DNA from: Torymus aiolomorphi
Taxonomy: Eukaryota; Arthropoda; Insecta; Hymenoptera; Torymidae
Direction of reading: 5' to 3'
DNA: 64,000 nucleotides
NCBI GenBank assembly: GCA_036365515.1
Contig: CM070874.1
Coordinates: 174,319,797-174,383,796, forward strand
Made by a program: the position numbers and the translations under genes. Below, one piece after another: positions 24,540-37,313 of the stretch (positions are counted from its first letter, which is position 1; each line of letters begins with the position of its first letter). Under the pieces are notes generated by a model. That model searched no databases. It had not been told where the DNA came from and was given only the letters and a program-made list of their open reading frames with translations.

Positions 24540-24770
24540 TTATATATTGTCGTATTTTTTTCGTTCTTACGAAAACAGGTATCTTTACCTATTATGGTAT
24601 AATACTGCTGTTTATGAAAATTTTTGAGTATTATACCTCACAGATGATATTATACACAGTTGTATGAGATATTTTTAGTATAATACCATTTGTAGTATAA
24701 TACCGCAGTTTATGACAAATTTAGTGTATCATACTGATTTTGGTATTATACGGTATGAAACCTCGCCATC
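24540..24770. repeat. GTATTATACC-rich block
   Basis: At least seven copies of GTATAATAC or GTATTATAC words in both orientations. No gene. Confidence 0.5.
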
Positions 24771-24799
24771 GTGTCGTAAAACCAACCCTGGATTGCTGC

Positions 24800-25392
24800 T
24801 CCTGTTCGCCATCTATGTTATCGGTGACGGCTCGGTTTAAATAACCCAGCCCGTTTATCCTCGCGACCAATTCCCCGATCCTCCCCTGCTTACGCGCTCG
24901 TCCCTGGCGGCAGAGGTTGATGTCGATAATTTAGTATTGCGGAAGAGAGCCCCGTGGTACTATAGGAGGCGTTGTTGAGGGAAAACACTAACTCGGGCAA
25001 TTTTTCGTCCCAAGATGAGTGATTCTCTTTGATATACGCTATTAATCGAGCTTTGATCATCCGGTTGACTCGCTCCACCGGGTTTGCTTGGGAATGATAC
25101 GACGGTGACACCGTGTGATGTATCCACAAGGTTTGTAAGTACTCGGTGACAGCGCGGTTTTTAAACTCCGTTCCGTTGTCACTGGGAAATACTTCGGGCG
25201 TGCCGAAACGCAAACTTACTCTGTCTTGAAATTCCATCAAGATTGATTTTGCGTTCGCCCTCCTAAGGGGAATAACTTCTACCCATCTCGAGAATAAATC
25301 TTCGAACACGAGGATGTGCTTGAAGCCGTGCTTGCTCTTGGGTAGAGGGCCCATCATGTCGGCCGCAACTACGTGGCAGCTTAAATTAAAGC
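24800..25392 (-). pseudogene. Ty3/gypsy-type integrase core, fragment
   Basis: The minus-strand frame 25357-24890 reads MMGPLPKSKHGFKHILVFED, then PSDNGTEFKN and SQANPVERVNRMIK. This is the DDE integrase core (Asp of ADMMGP upstream, Asp of SDNG, Glu of VERVN) of an LTR retrotransposon. The in-frame start lies earlier, since AADMMG continues to about 25392. The N-terminal zinc finger and reverse transcriptase are missing: at about 25395 the sequence becomes unrelated AT-rich DNA. All three acidic residues are visible, but the element is only a fragment. Several open codons follow the stop at 24890 in other frames. Confidence 0.8.
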
Positions 25393-25785
25393 TTTCTTTG
25401 CCTTCTTTTATAAACTTTTTAGTCTATTTACATGACCGGAATATTCAAAAAGCTATAACCAAAGAAGGAGACCCCATTTTTATCAAAAATTGTTCATTTT
25501 AGACATAAAATAGCGTGGATCTCGGAACAAAAGGGCGATTCAGAAAAACCCCAAGATACGTATCTTATTATTTGGCATAAAGAAGTACCTTCTACAGTTT
25601 TAGCCAAATTCAGGACCCGTATTCCTGCTGCTCCCCTCATGAGTGTGCAAAACTCGACTTTCATGCGGGTTTTGCGAGTGAATAGAATGTTTGCTGCAAT
25701 TCCGAGGAGTAGTGTGGAAATCTTGGAAATGTGGCAAATATATATCCTATCCACCTGCAAAACTCGCATGGAAAATCCAGTTTTG

Positions 25786-25996
<211 letters not shown>

Positions 25997-26687
25997 ACAC
26001 CAATCTCCCTTTCTTATTGCGGGGAGCATAGTTCTCTGCTCGCCCTCTCATTCGTTCCCGCTGGTTGTCGATGCTGATTTTTCTCGTTTGGCCTAGGATG
26101 AGGCGCTCCTGACAATGACAACACGGCAACGGTCTTGACTTTCGAAGCTACATGAAGATGGACATACACCGATTACCATGGCCTGCTACTCTTCGTTGTG
26201 GCTCTTCAGCTCCTCAGTTATTCAGCTCGCAGCCTTCAGTCACGTCGTGACTGATCCTAGTGGGAACATGTGGTGCGTCTGAAAGAAGGAAAACGGATGG
26301 GAGCCTGTGAGGGGTTACAGCCCATCCACATTACGTGCCATGTGCGCTGTGACTAGTGCCATGTGAGCAACCGAAAAAAAATTGTTGTTCGATATCTGTT
26401 AAAGTCAGCATCAGAGGCTAAAGTAGAAAAGACCTACTTGTTTTAGAGTACAAAGGAGAGGTTATGTACAATGATTACATTGAACTTCCGAAGCAGATCA
26501 GAGGTAAAATCCTGGCAATATTATGCTGCAATTATACTTAATTTTTTAATGAATTAAAAAATACATAGACTTCAGTAAGTTATTTTTACTTTTCATTGAA
26601 AATTATGGATGCAAGTAATAGATAGTTTTCAGTAACTTACTTACATACGATATTTTACAATTTTTCAATTTATTTTATACATTTTTA

Positions 26688-26990
26688 ATGTTACTAAAAT
26701 TAAACCGTTTAATAAAATTACGGGGAGCTGTTTTAAGTTCTAGAAGATGGTGGGTGAAACCGCACCTTAGAAATCATATTAGAGATGCTATAGGTGCTTA
26801 TAATCAGATTTTTATCTATTTCAAACTTCAAGATCATGAAGAGTTCTATAGATTAATTGGATTATCTGTTGCACCGTTTCATTATCTTTTCAATAGTAAA
26901 AAGAGAATTAACCAAACATGGTCCACGTAAACCTCTATCAGCTGAGTTAAAACTTGCTGTTGTTTTAAGGTGTGTTAATGTTTTATATAA
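26688..26990 (+). pseudogene. PIF/Harbinger transposase fragment, left arm copy
   Basis: The frame reads SSRRWWVKPHLRNH, then GAYNQIFIYFKLQDHEEFYR, then LSVAPFHYLFN. This is the usual N-terminal region of HARBI1-like nucleases before the DDE core. A frame change occurs in the Asn-Ser-Lys-Lys region at about 26895, after which ELKLAVVL follows in another frame. The catalytic domain is absent because the palindrome turns round. Confidence 0.75.
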
Positions 26991-27642
26991 ATTTAAAATA
27001 TCATAGTATAATCCTAGTTAATAGTTAATAAAATATATCTCTGCTTTTTAGTTTTCTATATCACGGGGGTAAGCCTCGGTTCTTTTCAAAATTTTGCCGG
27101 ATTGGAATACCAACAATGTTTCAGATAATTGTTGAAGTTTGCTCGGTAATTTTAAAAAATACTAGCTTTCACTTTGTCTTCCATAGCCTCTTCTTCATCT
27201 TCTGATTCAATAACTTCTCTTACAACTTCTGCGATACTTGCTTTATTGAGTAAAGTGGTTGTACGTTTTATTACTACTGATTAACTGTGTTTAGCATGTT
27301 GATTTTTTGTCTGTTGAAGTTTTATCCGTTTCTTTGCTTCTTTAGCTTCTTTAATACTATTTCTTCTAAACTGTCCATCGTTATCCACCAGAAGAAGTTG
27401 ATTTTTTGATTTTTTCTCATGGCCAGTATAAAGATAAATGTTGCAGAAGTACAGGTCGTTTCAATGTTATCAAATGTCTCCTTGAGTTCTCTGAATTTTT
27501 TGTAAGAGAAGTTATAGCATCCGAAGATTGTTGATATTCCAATCCGGTAAAATTTTGAAAAGAACTGAGTGTTACCGGCGTGATGTAGAAAACTAAAAAG
27601 CAGAGATATTTTTTATTAACTATTAACTAGGATTAGCCTTAA

Positions 27643-28391
27643 GGGGGGGGGGGGGGGGTATGGTTAATTCGTAAAAAAATGGGTCATTTTTAATGATTTT
27701 TATATTCGCTCCAGTAAATGAAAATTTATTTTAATAAAAAGTATACGATTCAGTAACTATTGTACAATATTCTGTGAAATTTTCATTGAAAAATATTAAA
27801 AATTAAGCCGTTGGCAGCAATTCTGCGGAGGTGCCTTGACAAAATGTTGTTTTGCGGTGGACAGCATATCTCAGCACTGGATCGTCTGAAATTAAAAATT
27901 GAAACAGATATCGTTAGATAAGCACATTCTCGAGGTAACAACGAGAGCTTTTTTTTTTTTTTTAATTATTAACAATTTTACAGTAACAAATATGTCAATT
28001 TTTTTTAGCAAAAATCGGTGTTTTTATGTCAAAGTTTTGTTTTTATGTCACCAAAAATTGAAAAATCGAAAAAAAAAAATCCCTCTCGTTGTTACCTCGA
28101 CAATGGGCTTATCTAACGATATCTGTTTCAATTTTTAATTTCAGACGATCCAGTGCTGAGATATGCTGTCCACCGCAAAACAGCATTTTGTCAAGGCACC
28201 TCCGCAGAATTGCTGCCAACGGCTTAATTTTTAATATTTTTCAATGAAAATTTCACAGAATATTGTACAATAGTTACTGAATCGTATACTTTTTATTAAA
28301 ATAAATTTTCATTTACTGGAGCGAATATAAAAATCATTAAAAATGACCCATTCTTTTACGAATTAACCATACCCCCCCCCCCCCCCCCCCC
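27643..28391. mobile_element. Palindromic element bounded by G and C runs
   Basis: A 16-base G run at 27643 and a 20-base C run ending at 28391 bound two near-identical inverted arms of about 300 bases meeting near 27990. TAA lies at 27640-27642 and 28392-28394, and without the element the Harbinger arm can be read through. Arms such as CAGAATTGCTGCCAACGGCT are almost unmutated, so this is a young insertion. No coding sequence. Confidence 0.8.
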
Positions 28392-28394
28392 TAA

Positions 28395-28715
28395 CACTAC
28401 AGCAAGTTTTATCTCAGCTGATAGAGGTTTAAGTGGACCATGTTTGGTTAATTCTCGTTTTACTATATGGAAAAGATAATGAAACGATTCAACAGACATT
28501 CCAATTAATCTATAGAAGTCTTCATGATCTTGAAGTTTGAAATAGATAAAAATCTGATTATAAGTACCTATAGCATCTCCAATATGATTTCTAAGGTGCG
28601 GTTTCACCCACCATCTTCTAGAACTTAAAACAGCTCCCCGTAATTTTATTAAACGGTTTAATTTTAGCAACATTAACAATGTATAAAATAAATTTAAATG
28701 TTGTAAAATATTCAT
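28395..28715 (-). pseudogene. PIF/Harbinger transposase fragment, right arm copy
   Basis: Minus-strand mirror of 26688-26990 with SSRRWWVKPHLRNH and a longer open frame through LTKHGPLKPLSAEIKLAVVL. It then runs into the G run of the inserted palindrome, which adds meaningless glycine codons. This copy keeps the frame that the left copy lost. Confidence 0.75.
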
Positions 28716-29077
28716 GTTACTAATAGTTAAAATTTCTATAAAAAATAAAAGTAAGCTACTGAAAACTATCTATTACTTGCATCCATAATTTTCAATAAAA
28801 AATAAAAGTAACTTACTGAAGTCTATGTATTTTTTAATCAATTAAAAAATTAAGTATAATTGCAGAATAATGTTGCAGGGATTTTGCCTCTGATCTGCTT
28901 CGCAAGTAGAATGTAATCATTGTACATAACCTCTTCTGTGTACTCCAAAACAAGTATATCTGTTCTACCTCTGTTTAGCCTCTGATGCTGACTTTGAGAG
29001 ATATCGAACAACAATTTTTTTTGGTTGCTCACATGGCACAAGTCACAGCGCACATGTCACGCAATGTGGATTGGCTG

Positions 29078-29679
29078 TTAGGTGTGCAGAAAACGGGTGT
29101 GCGTGGATGCAGTCTCGTGCGCGGATACTGCAGCGGCGCGTATGTTTGGCAGCGGTCGTAGGTACTCTCCTTTCTCGCGTTTACTTTTTTTCGTGGTTTC
29201 TCTGTGACAGGCACGTTGCCATGTCACAATAAATAATATTCGATTACATATATAATTATCATTGATAATGAGATTTTAAACCTCTCTCTCACTCTCACTC
29301 TCTCTCTCACTCTGCATATCTCTCTGTATCACTCTTTTCTCACCGACCCTCTCACTCACTCATTCTATTTCTCTATCGATTTATCTTTCTCACTCCAAGG
29401 CATTCCGCTTATCTATCCTTTTTTTAGTGTTACGCTTTATTCTCACTTTTCTATAGGGATAACCTAAGCGCTAATGAATTGGCAACGACCTCTTATCTAA
29501 AATTATGGAAACATATTTTCATCAACAGTATATACAAAACCCTCCAAAATCAGACCCAGGTAAAGTTTTTTTGCTCAATTAGAGCCAAAATTATAAAGAT
29601 TTTAAGGTAAAAGAATTTTCATTCAGGTAAAATCAGCAAGAAAAATTTGTTTTTTTATAAATAAAACGAAAATCCTTAC
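29078..29679. other. Intergenic or intron DNA with CT microsatellite
   Basis: CTCTCACT-type repeats lie at 29281-29400. The part next to 29680 should be a LETM1 intron on the minus strand. Confidence 0.5.
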
Positions 29680-30120
29680 CTTTAAAACATCTTCAATTTT
29701 TATTGCACCATCTCTATCATCGTCGATTTTCCCTAAAATTTCTGTTATTCGAGTTAATCGATGATCATCAGGTACATTCTGGATTTGTTTTATTGCGGCA
29801 ATGAGTTCATCTATTTTTATTAACTCAGCAGCAACTTTAGATTTGGACCTTTTTTCACTAGGAAGTGCATCTATTTCTTCTTTTATTCTCTTTTCTGACT
29901 GTTCTAACTCTGATAAAACAGTATCCATTTTGCTAATCATTCTATTAACCTTATTGAATAGCCGTTTTGCTCCTTTTGATACTTTTATATTCTCTACGTC
30001 GGCAAGTCCTTTGGCTTCTACCTTTAATTTATGCAATTCCTGTATATCTTCTTGATACTCTGCCATTTCTTCTTTTAATTCCTTCAATTCTTCTTTCTCT
30101 ATGGACATTTTCTTTTTATC
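29680..30120 (-). CDS. Letm1: LETM1 internal exon (mitochondrial inner-membrane cation/proton exchange protein)
   Basis: The minus-strand exon is bounded by an acceptor (GTTTCGTTTTAG before 30120) and a donor (AAAG/GTAAGG at 29680/29679) and is 441 bp, phase 0 at both ends. The peptide runs from DKKKMSIEKEELKELKEE through LFNKVNRMISKMDTVLSELE to PDDHRLTRITEILGKIDDDR and GAIKIEDVLK. This is the coiled-coil and start of the EF-hand-like C-terminal region of LETM1, which acts in mitochondrial ion homeostasis. EF-hand acidic residues (DDDRDGAIKIED) are intact and there are no lesions. Flanking exons are not in sight, so introns are long and repeat-filled. It could be a lone retained exon of a duplicated gene, but clean splice sites argue for a live gene. 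Confidence 0.85.
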
Positions 30121-30203
30121 CTAAAACGAAACCAAGATTTGTGAGCAATCCATGATCGTATTAGATGAAAAAGGTAGGAATGTATTTTTTATTTAAAAGT
30201 TGT
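30121..30203 (-). other. Letm1: Intron sequence upstream of LETM1 exon
   Basis: It begins with a pyrimidine-rich acceptor on the minus strand and is followed by an inserted repeat at 30204. Confidence 0.5.
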
Positions 30204-30877
30204 CTAGGGTAAATGAGGGTACTACCGCGGACGCTGCAATTACCGCGGATCGACGAAAAACGCTCTGCAATTTCATTTTTCATAGTATAATTCGGCGTTT
30301 AATATTTATTCGATCATACAAAATATTAATTAATATAAGAAATCGTCTTAAAAAGAGAATAAAGCATGATTTGTATAAATATACTACATTATTGTCTGGC
30401 CATCCGCGGTAATACCGTCATTTGTATACAAATACGATTACTGGTATTACTGCGGCATTGGTCCAACGTAACCTCAAAACAGTGAAATCAAGAAGTCTAC
30501 AATATATATGAGGACATTTGCCAACTGCTATGTTCTAAATGAAGTGAAATATGTTGTAAAATTATAAATAATATAACAAGCTCAAGATAAAATTCCGCAG
30601 TAATACCCCCGCGGTAATCCATCATACACACGGTAAAACCCCCGCGGTAATTCAATCATACCCGCAGTAATATCAGCCTCGTATCTATTTTTTAGATTGC
30701 ATTTATTAATTAACTATACGTTTTTTATCATATGATAAGAGTCATTTTTGCATTTCTGGTAAGTTAAAGAAGAGTTAAAAAAAGAATTCAACTTAAATCA
30801 TCGAGGCAAAGCTTTTAATTTGTGTACTATAAGACGCCCGTGCTGAAAAACCGCGGTAATACCCACTTTTACCCTAG
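30204..30877. mobile_element. TIR element with repeated CCGCGGTAATACC motifs
   Basis: CTAGGGTAAATGAGGGTA at 30204 is inverted at 30859-30877 (TACCCACTTTTACCCTAG). Inside are at least eight copies of CCGCGGTAAT or its complement, unusual in such AT-rich DNA. No coding sequence and no clear target duplication. It lies in the presumed LETM1 intron. Confidence 0.65.
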
Positions 30878-32095
30878 TTTGTTTAGATATAAAATTTCAT
30901 GAACTTGATGATATAGTTTTAGATAAGTTAAGTACATTACTCTTTAAGTGAACAATAGTTTATGAAACTAAAATCTAAAGTCTAAGAAAAATATTTTAAA
31001 TGGATAATATATCAAATGAACTATTACCAAATTCAAATGTATATCCTATCGTTATATTCAGTATAAGATGTCAAGATAACACTGCAAATAAAACAGGAAA
31101 CTTGCATTGGACTCTCTTCAAATGGGTTTATAATTATAATCGATAAAGCAGAGTTTGCATTTATTAGAGGTAAACTTACACTAACGGAAAGCTTTTTTTC
31201 CGAAGTCTACCTAGTAGCATCAATGTAAACACAGCTAATATATCACTTGAGCACTGTGATATCAACCCCCATTTATAGGCTGTTATTCAATTAATTTTTT
31301 ACGTTTTGTATTAACTGTGAAGATATATACGCAAGGTTTCCAAAGTGTATTGTAAGTGTGCCGCAAAACGTTATACTTAAAATTAGAAATATTTTATAAA
31401 TATTTTAATTTATAAAGTCAGTTCATATAGGTAACTTATTGTGTAGTAGGCTCTATGTTAAAAACGTTTTGTAAAGTTTTTGCGAGTTTTTGATTTATAA
31501 ATAAGACCTTCAATAAATATAATTACCATTGTTCAGGATCTATTATTTTAATGCACGGGGGCTTGAAATGAGCTTTAACGCCTCGTTTTGCGGGAATAAA
31601 ATGGGATTTCACACCAATGTGATCGTAAAAATACCATTTTATTCTTGTCTCTATTATAATTGGCACTTTAAAGTCTGAAAAACAAGACAACAGTGGCGTC
31701 TGATACCCACTTTTACTTTATTCCCACATATGCGGGAAGGAATAACGTAAATTAGCGGGAATACAGTAACATAGTCTAATTTTTTACGTTTATAGCGAAT
31801 TTGTTTAAAACTAACAAAATTATAACACGGAAATACAAAATAACTGTTGAAGTCTATAATTGGCCACAATGAAGCTGAGAATAAAGTACTGTATGTACAA
31901 CGGGAGAAAAGTCGATCATTCCCTTGGGTGATCACTGTGAATTCACCCGCGGGAATAATCTGCGACTTTACTCCTTTGTTACATTCTCTATAATATTAAG
32001 ATGTTTGTTCATCGTTGGACGGCCAATTATGATTCATCATTTTTTTACACATTACCCAACGTATATTGAACCTCGTACACCCAGCCACACCCAAT
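30878..32095. other. AT-rich DNA with GCGGGAATA words, no gene seen
   Basis: From 31590 to 31970 the phrase GCGGGAATAA or its inverse recurs about six times, resembling the inside of the preceding TIR element. No protein family is recognised. Confidence 0.4.
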
Positions 32096-32099
32096 CAAG

Positions 32100-32275
32100 C
32101 ACCTCCACCAAAGCGCATGGGCATACAAACGATTATGTGCGTAGAAAAGTGCATGTGCATACAAAAGTGTATATGCATACTTAAATTGCATGTGCAGACA
32201 AAAAGTGCATACGCATACAAAAAGTGAATACGCATACAAAAAGTGCGCACGTCTACAAAAAGTGCATTTGCATTG
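32100..32275. repeat. 20-22 bp minisatellite
   Basis: About eight units of AAAAAGTGCATACGCATAC with point changes. Confidence 0.8.
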
Positions 32276-32439
32276 ATTCGACCAAGATCTGTTTTATTGA
32301 ACTCATCAGTAAGGCATTCTATTTTATAACATATCTTGACTTAGATGCTAATAATTCAATAGCGCATGAAATTTACGGCCGCTTTTATATAAAATAATTT
32401 TTCAAAATTAGTATTTTTCTGATGGTTTATATTCATTTT

Positions 32440-32645
32440 AATTTTAATAGCGCATTTACATACTTTAGCGGTCAAAACTTTTTTTATAATTCCAGAGCCC
32501 TTATTTTTGCTGCCGTAACTTTCTTGATTATTTCAGCGCATTAACTTATTGCTGCCGTAATTATTTTTATAATTCCAGCGCACTTATGTTTGCTGCCGTA
32601 ACTTTTTTGATTAAGTTATTAACTTGTGTAACTTACTGCTGTAAC
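32440..32645. repeat. Approximately 62-bp tandem repeat
   Basis: Three to four copies of TTGCTGCCGTAACTTTTTTG joined by CCAGCGCACTTA phrases. Confidence 0.65.
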
Positions 32646-32849
32646 TATTTTTTATAAAACGTTATGATAAACAATATTTTTGGTATATGATTTTTTAAAG
32701 GTATCGTTATTTTTATTATTTCTTATTTTAGAATATTCTTTTCATAAACATCTTAAAATACATTTGGATGCTACTCTCGAAAGAGCAACACACAATTGCC
32801 TGGCGCTAAAAACAGAAGATAGAAGATACACTCTAACATTTTTAAAGAA

Positions 32850-34135
<1,286 letters not shown>

Positions 34136-34139
34136 ATAG

Positions 34140-34750
34140 TAATATTCCTTGTGTTTATTAGAACGGGTTACGTCATTGTTAAGCATCGTAGTGCATTCTA
34201 AACTCTATCGACAAATTTAATACTTAATAATTTACGATTTTGCCTGGCAATCTGTATTTTTCTTTGTATATTTTGAAAGCTTACGTACAAAACTATTAGA
34301 ATCTCATTTTTCAAATATATGATAGATTTCTATCAATAAAAAAACCTTTCAGTTCCGGCTTCCTTAAACCTTCGGGCCATGTGAGACCATGTTACAGTTG
34401 CCGTTTTTAAAATAGTTTTTCTCCAATTTTTCCCTGGCAAGCTGATCCAATCTTTCGGATACAATTTCTTGAAGTATTAATTAATAGTTATGCAAAGTTT
34501 CAGTAACCCTTTAAATATCTTCAAAACCTGGAGAACCACCTTAATGGGGAAAGCCTGAGTTAAAGCCTGAAAAAATAGATTTTAATATAATTAGTCAGGT
34601 AATTATTTTTTTTCAGTCTATATAGGAAAACAACTTTATACCTCAAAAATATACATAAAAAAAACATTTTAGCACCTCCCAGGATCCTATATTTTGATTT
34701 ATAAGTCTGTAATAACCACTGGATTGAAGCATCAATTTTTGTATAACGCC
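34140..34750. other. Anonymous AT-rich DNA
   Basis: No coding or repeat structure recognised. Confidence 0.4.
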
Positions 34751-34751
34751 T

Positions 34752-35060
34752 CAGGGCACGTAGCGCTGGAACACTTTGACCAAATGAATGAGAGAGTGAG
34801 GAAAATCTTGTTTATATATATTTACACTGAATAAGTGGAGCATATATTGAAAAAGTTGAATTCTTCCATTTAATATATATCTAAGAATAATTTTTTAATA
34901 ATTTTTCAAAATTTTTCAGAGATTTATATACGTACAAATTAATTGGAGGTCTATTTTCATAATCCGCTGCACTTATTCAGTATAAATATGTATAAAAAAG
35001 ACATTCCCCCAATTCTCATTCATGTGATCAAACCGTTCCAGAGCAGCGCTACGTGTCCTG
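34752..35060. mobile_element. 309-bp MITE-like inverted repeat
   Basis: CAGGGCACGTAGCGCTG at 34752 pairs with CAGCGCTACGTGTCCTG at 35044-35060. The next 90 bases per side also pair with mismatches (CACTGAATAAGTGGAGC with GCTGCACTTATTCAGT). No coding sequence. Confidence 0.75.
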
Positions 35061-35154
35061 CCTGAAAATTATTAAAAAAATTAATTCTGAGATAATTGAC
35101 ATTAAAGTTTACAATTGTACATTACGCAACTAGTGCATAAAGCAAGTCAGTTTG

Positions 35155-35400
35155 GCACGGGTATTGTTTGTCGCCCGAGCGAAGCGAGGGCGACAAACAC
35201 TACCCGTGCAAAGATTACCGGCTTCCGCACGTGTTGTGTTTACTATTTTTTATCACTGAGTGCGTAAAGTACCCCCTTTTTCACTAGTGCGTAAAGTAAA
35301 CACTTTATGCACTAGTGAAAAAAGGGGGTACTTTACGCACGCTAAACAGGCATCTAAAGTCGAGTTTTACGCACTCAGTTATAAAAAACAGTTTTTGTAT
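35155..35400. repeat. Two adjacent strong hairpins
   Basis: The first at 35155-35211 pairs GGCACGGGTATTGTTTGTCG with its complement around CGAGCGAAGCGAG. The second at 35260-35340 has stems of about 38 bases starting GTGCGTAAAGTACCCCC around a 4-base loop. GTGCGTAAAGT recurs several times. Probably one MITE with internal repeats. Confidence 0.7.
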
Positions 35401-35409
35401 ACTTATCTC

Positions 35410-36510
35410 CTCTACTGTGTTTGTTATTAGTTCCTGGTAGTATCTACATATTATAACCAGTAATTGAGAAGTATTTGACATATTATACAGAAAGATCTCA
35501 ATTTCAGTAGTGCTATGTTTTGCGTCCAATCATAACAATGTTTAGAGAAGTTACAGCTGAAAAATGAAAGAAAAAATACCACTATTAATAAATTTAGTAT
35601 CTAGTCCTTATCTAGTGCAAATATACATGAAATACTTATTTTTTTCATCAAATAGAAGTGAAAAAGTGGACCTCAGTGAAACAACCTCAAGGTGTGGTTT
35701 GATTTGATCTTAAGTGAAACAATGATTTTATGAATATCTAAAGCAAATTGCAGTGATTTATATCTGATTTAGTGATAATGTTTGATCTAAATGAATTTCT
35801 TTCAAAAACGTACTGAAGTTACTGTACACCACTTGCATGTAAGTCATTATCTGTCAGCTGTAATCGTGTTTTTCTTCTTGAAGTTCTCGCCTCAATGGTC
35901 ATTGTTGTACTCTGATACTGCATTGATAACAGCCGTCTCTATCCTTCTGAACTTGCTCATGAGCAGCTCTAAGTACAATATCCTTAAAGGCACTGTCTTC
36001 TTTATGTTATGCTTCCAACTGCAATTGAAACGCATTCTTGGACAAGCATGTTTATGATAACATAAAGTCTCTCTATGACCGCAAGACTAAAATGAATAGA
36101 ATATTAACACTATTCACGATTCTTTGATTCACTAAATAAGGAGAGCGGGATTAGCTTCTGTACGAGGGCTTGAATCACTTTCTCTAGCCATCCAAACACA
36201 AGATATATACTTCATTGTTATTTTTGAAGAGTGCCTAATCGCATCGGAAATTTCTGCACTAAGCTTTTGCCCTCCTCACTCACAACACTTAATATTTTTA
36301 AAAAATGTTTACCACACTGATACATGCACAAGCAGACATGTTCTTGTTCTGGTGGCTATTCTTTACTTGGCAGGTTAGAGTGCTCCACTTTTATTTTGGT
36401 CTTTTTCCTAAACTCAGGCGAGCCTTTCTCTTGATCAGTCTTCCTCTTTCTAAACGCCAACGTCTATTAATGCATTTTTAACTCTTCAAACAGTAACTAT
36501 ACATCAAAAC

Positions 36511-36567
<57 letters not shown>

Positions 36568-37313
36568 TTTTGTCTGCTTGATTATAGCAGGCATAGGTAT
36601 GTTTAAAGCTGACTGCCAAAAACATAAGTTTTCTACACGTAAAAAACTATGCTTTTCCACAGTATTTCACATGAACACTACGCAACTAAAAATTAAAATT
36701 TGAATTATTAAAATTGACTGCTTGTGCTAAAACAAATTGATATTGCGCCGTACTGGTAAATCGTGAATTTATTGGGTTCGTACTTGGTACACTTTATAGA
36801 GTATTACTCGTAAAAATATAAAACGATTTCAAAAAATTACCCGTAAAGCGTCCTTGATTTTGAATTCAAAGATTATGCAAAAAATTGTGTAAGATGGACA
36901 AAAAAAAATAATAAATACCATTTTCGAAAAATATTAAAGAAAATTTTATATTACCAAATATATGTATAGACATGGTTTTTTCTTAAAATTAAATTTTAAT
37001 CATTTTCAACGGTACTTTACCCTCCAATTAAAAATTTATCAGAATCCTAATGATTATTTTCAACATTGAAAAGAGTTCGACAGCTTTTGGATATAAAAAC
37101 GAAATTTTCACGAAAATTCGATTTTTTCCGTTTTATATTTTTTATTTCCAATAAAAAACGAAATCGAATTTCGAAAAACGGGATGTGGAAGCATATTTTT
37201 AAAGAAATTTCTAAACTAAAAATGCAATAAAAAATTTCGATTTTTTCATCATTTTAACCCTTAACATCTTGCACTGAATCTATACTAATATATTCTTTAA
37301 CTTCCCCTTTTAT
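35410..37313. other. AT-rich DNA, no gene recognised; (TA)n at 36514-36566
   Basis: The short open frames (such as 35791-36057, plus) show no recognisable domain. A 53-bp TA microsatellite is clear. Confidence 0.4.

Larger units (their letters stand above)
26318..29077. mobile_element. Palindromic PIF/Harbinger element
   Basis: The ends are CAGCCCATCCACATTACG and GCAATGTGGATTGGCTG, flanked by TTA at 26315-26317 and 29078-29080. A 3-bp TTA or TAA duplication is the PIF/Harbinger signature. The whole element is an inverted repeat: 26318-27140 mirrors 27530-27642 plus 28392-29077. Each arm carries the same transposase N-terminal fragment in opposite orientation. The middle (27140-27525) is single-copy and looks like antisense remains of another element gene. 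A second palindrome (27643-28391) sits in the right arm. It cannot supply its own enzyme. Confidence 0.85.

Noticed and set aside
34752..35060. microRNA precursor
   Set aside because: At 309 bases with terminal inverted repeats it is better explained as a MITE.
35791..36057. Hydrophobic 88-codon open frame as a membrane protein
   Set aside because: No homologous pattern, no upstream gene signals, and AT-rich codons easily give hydrophobic translations.
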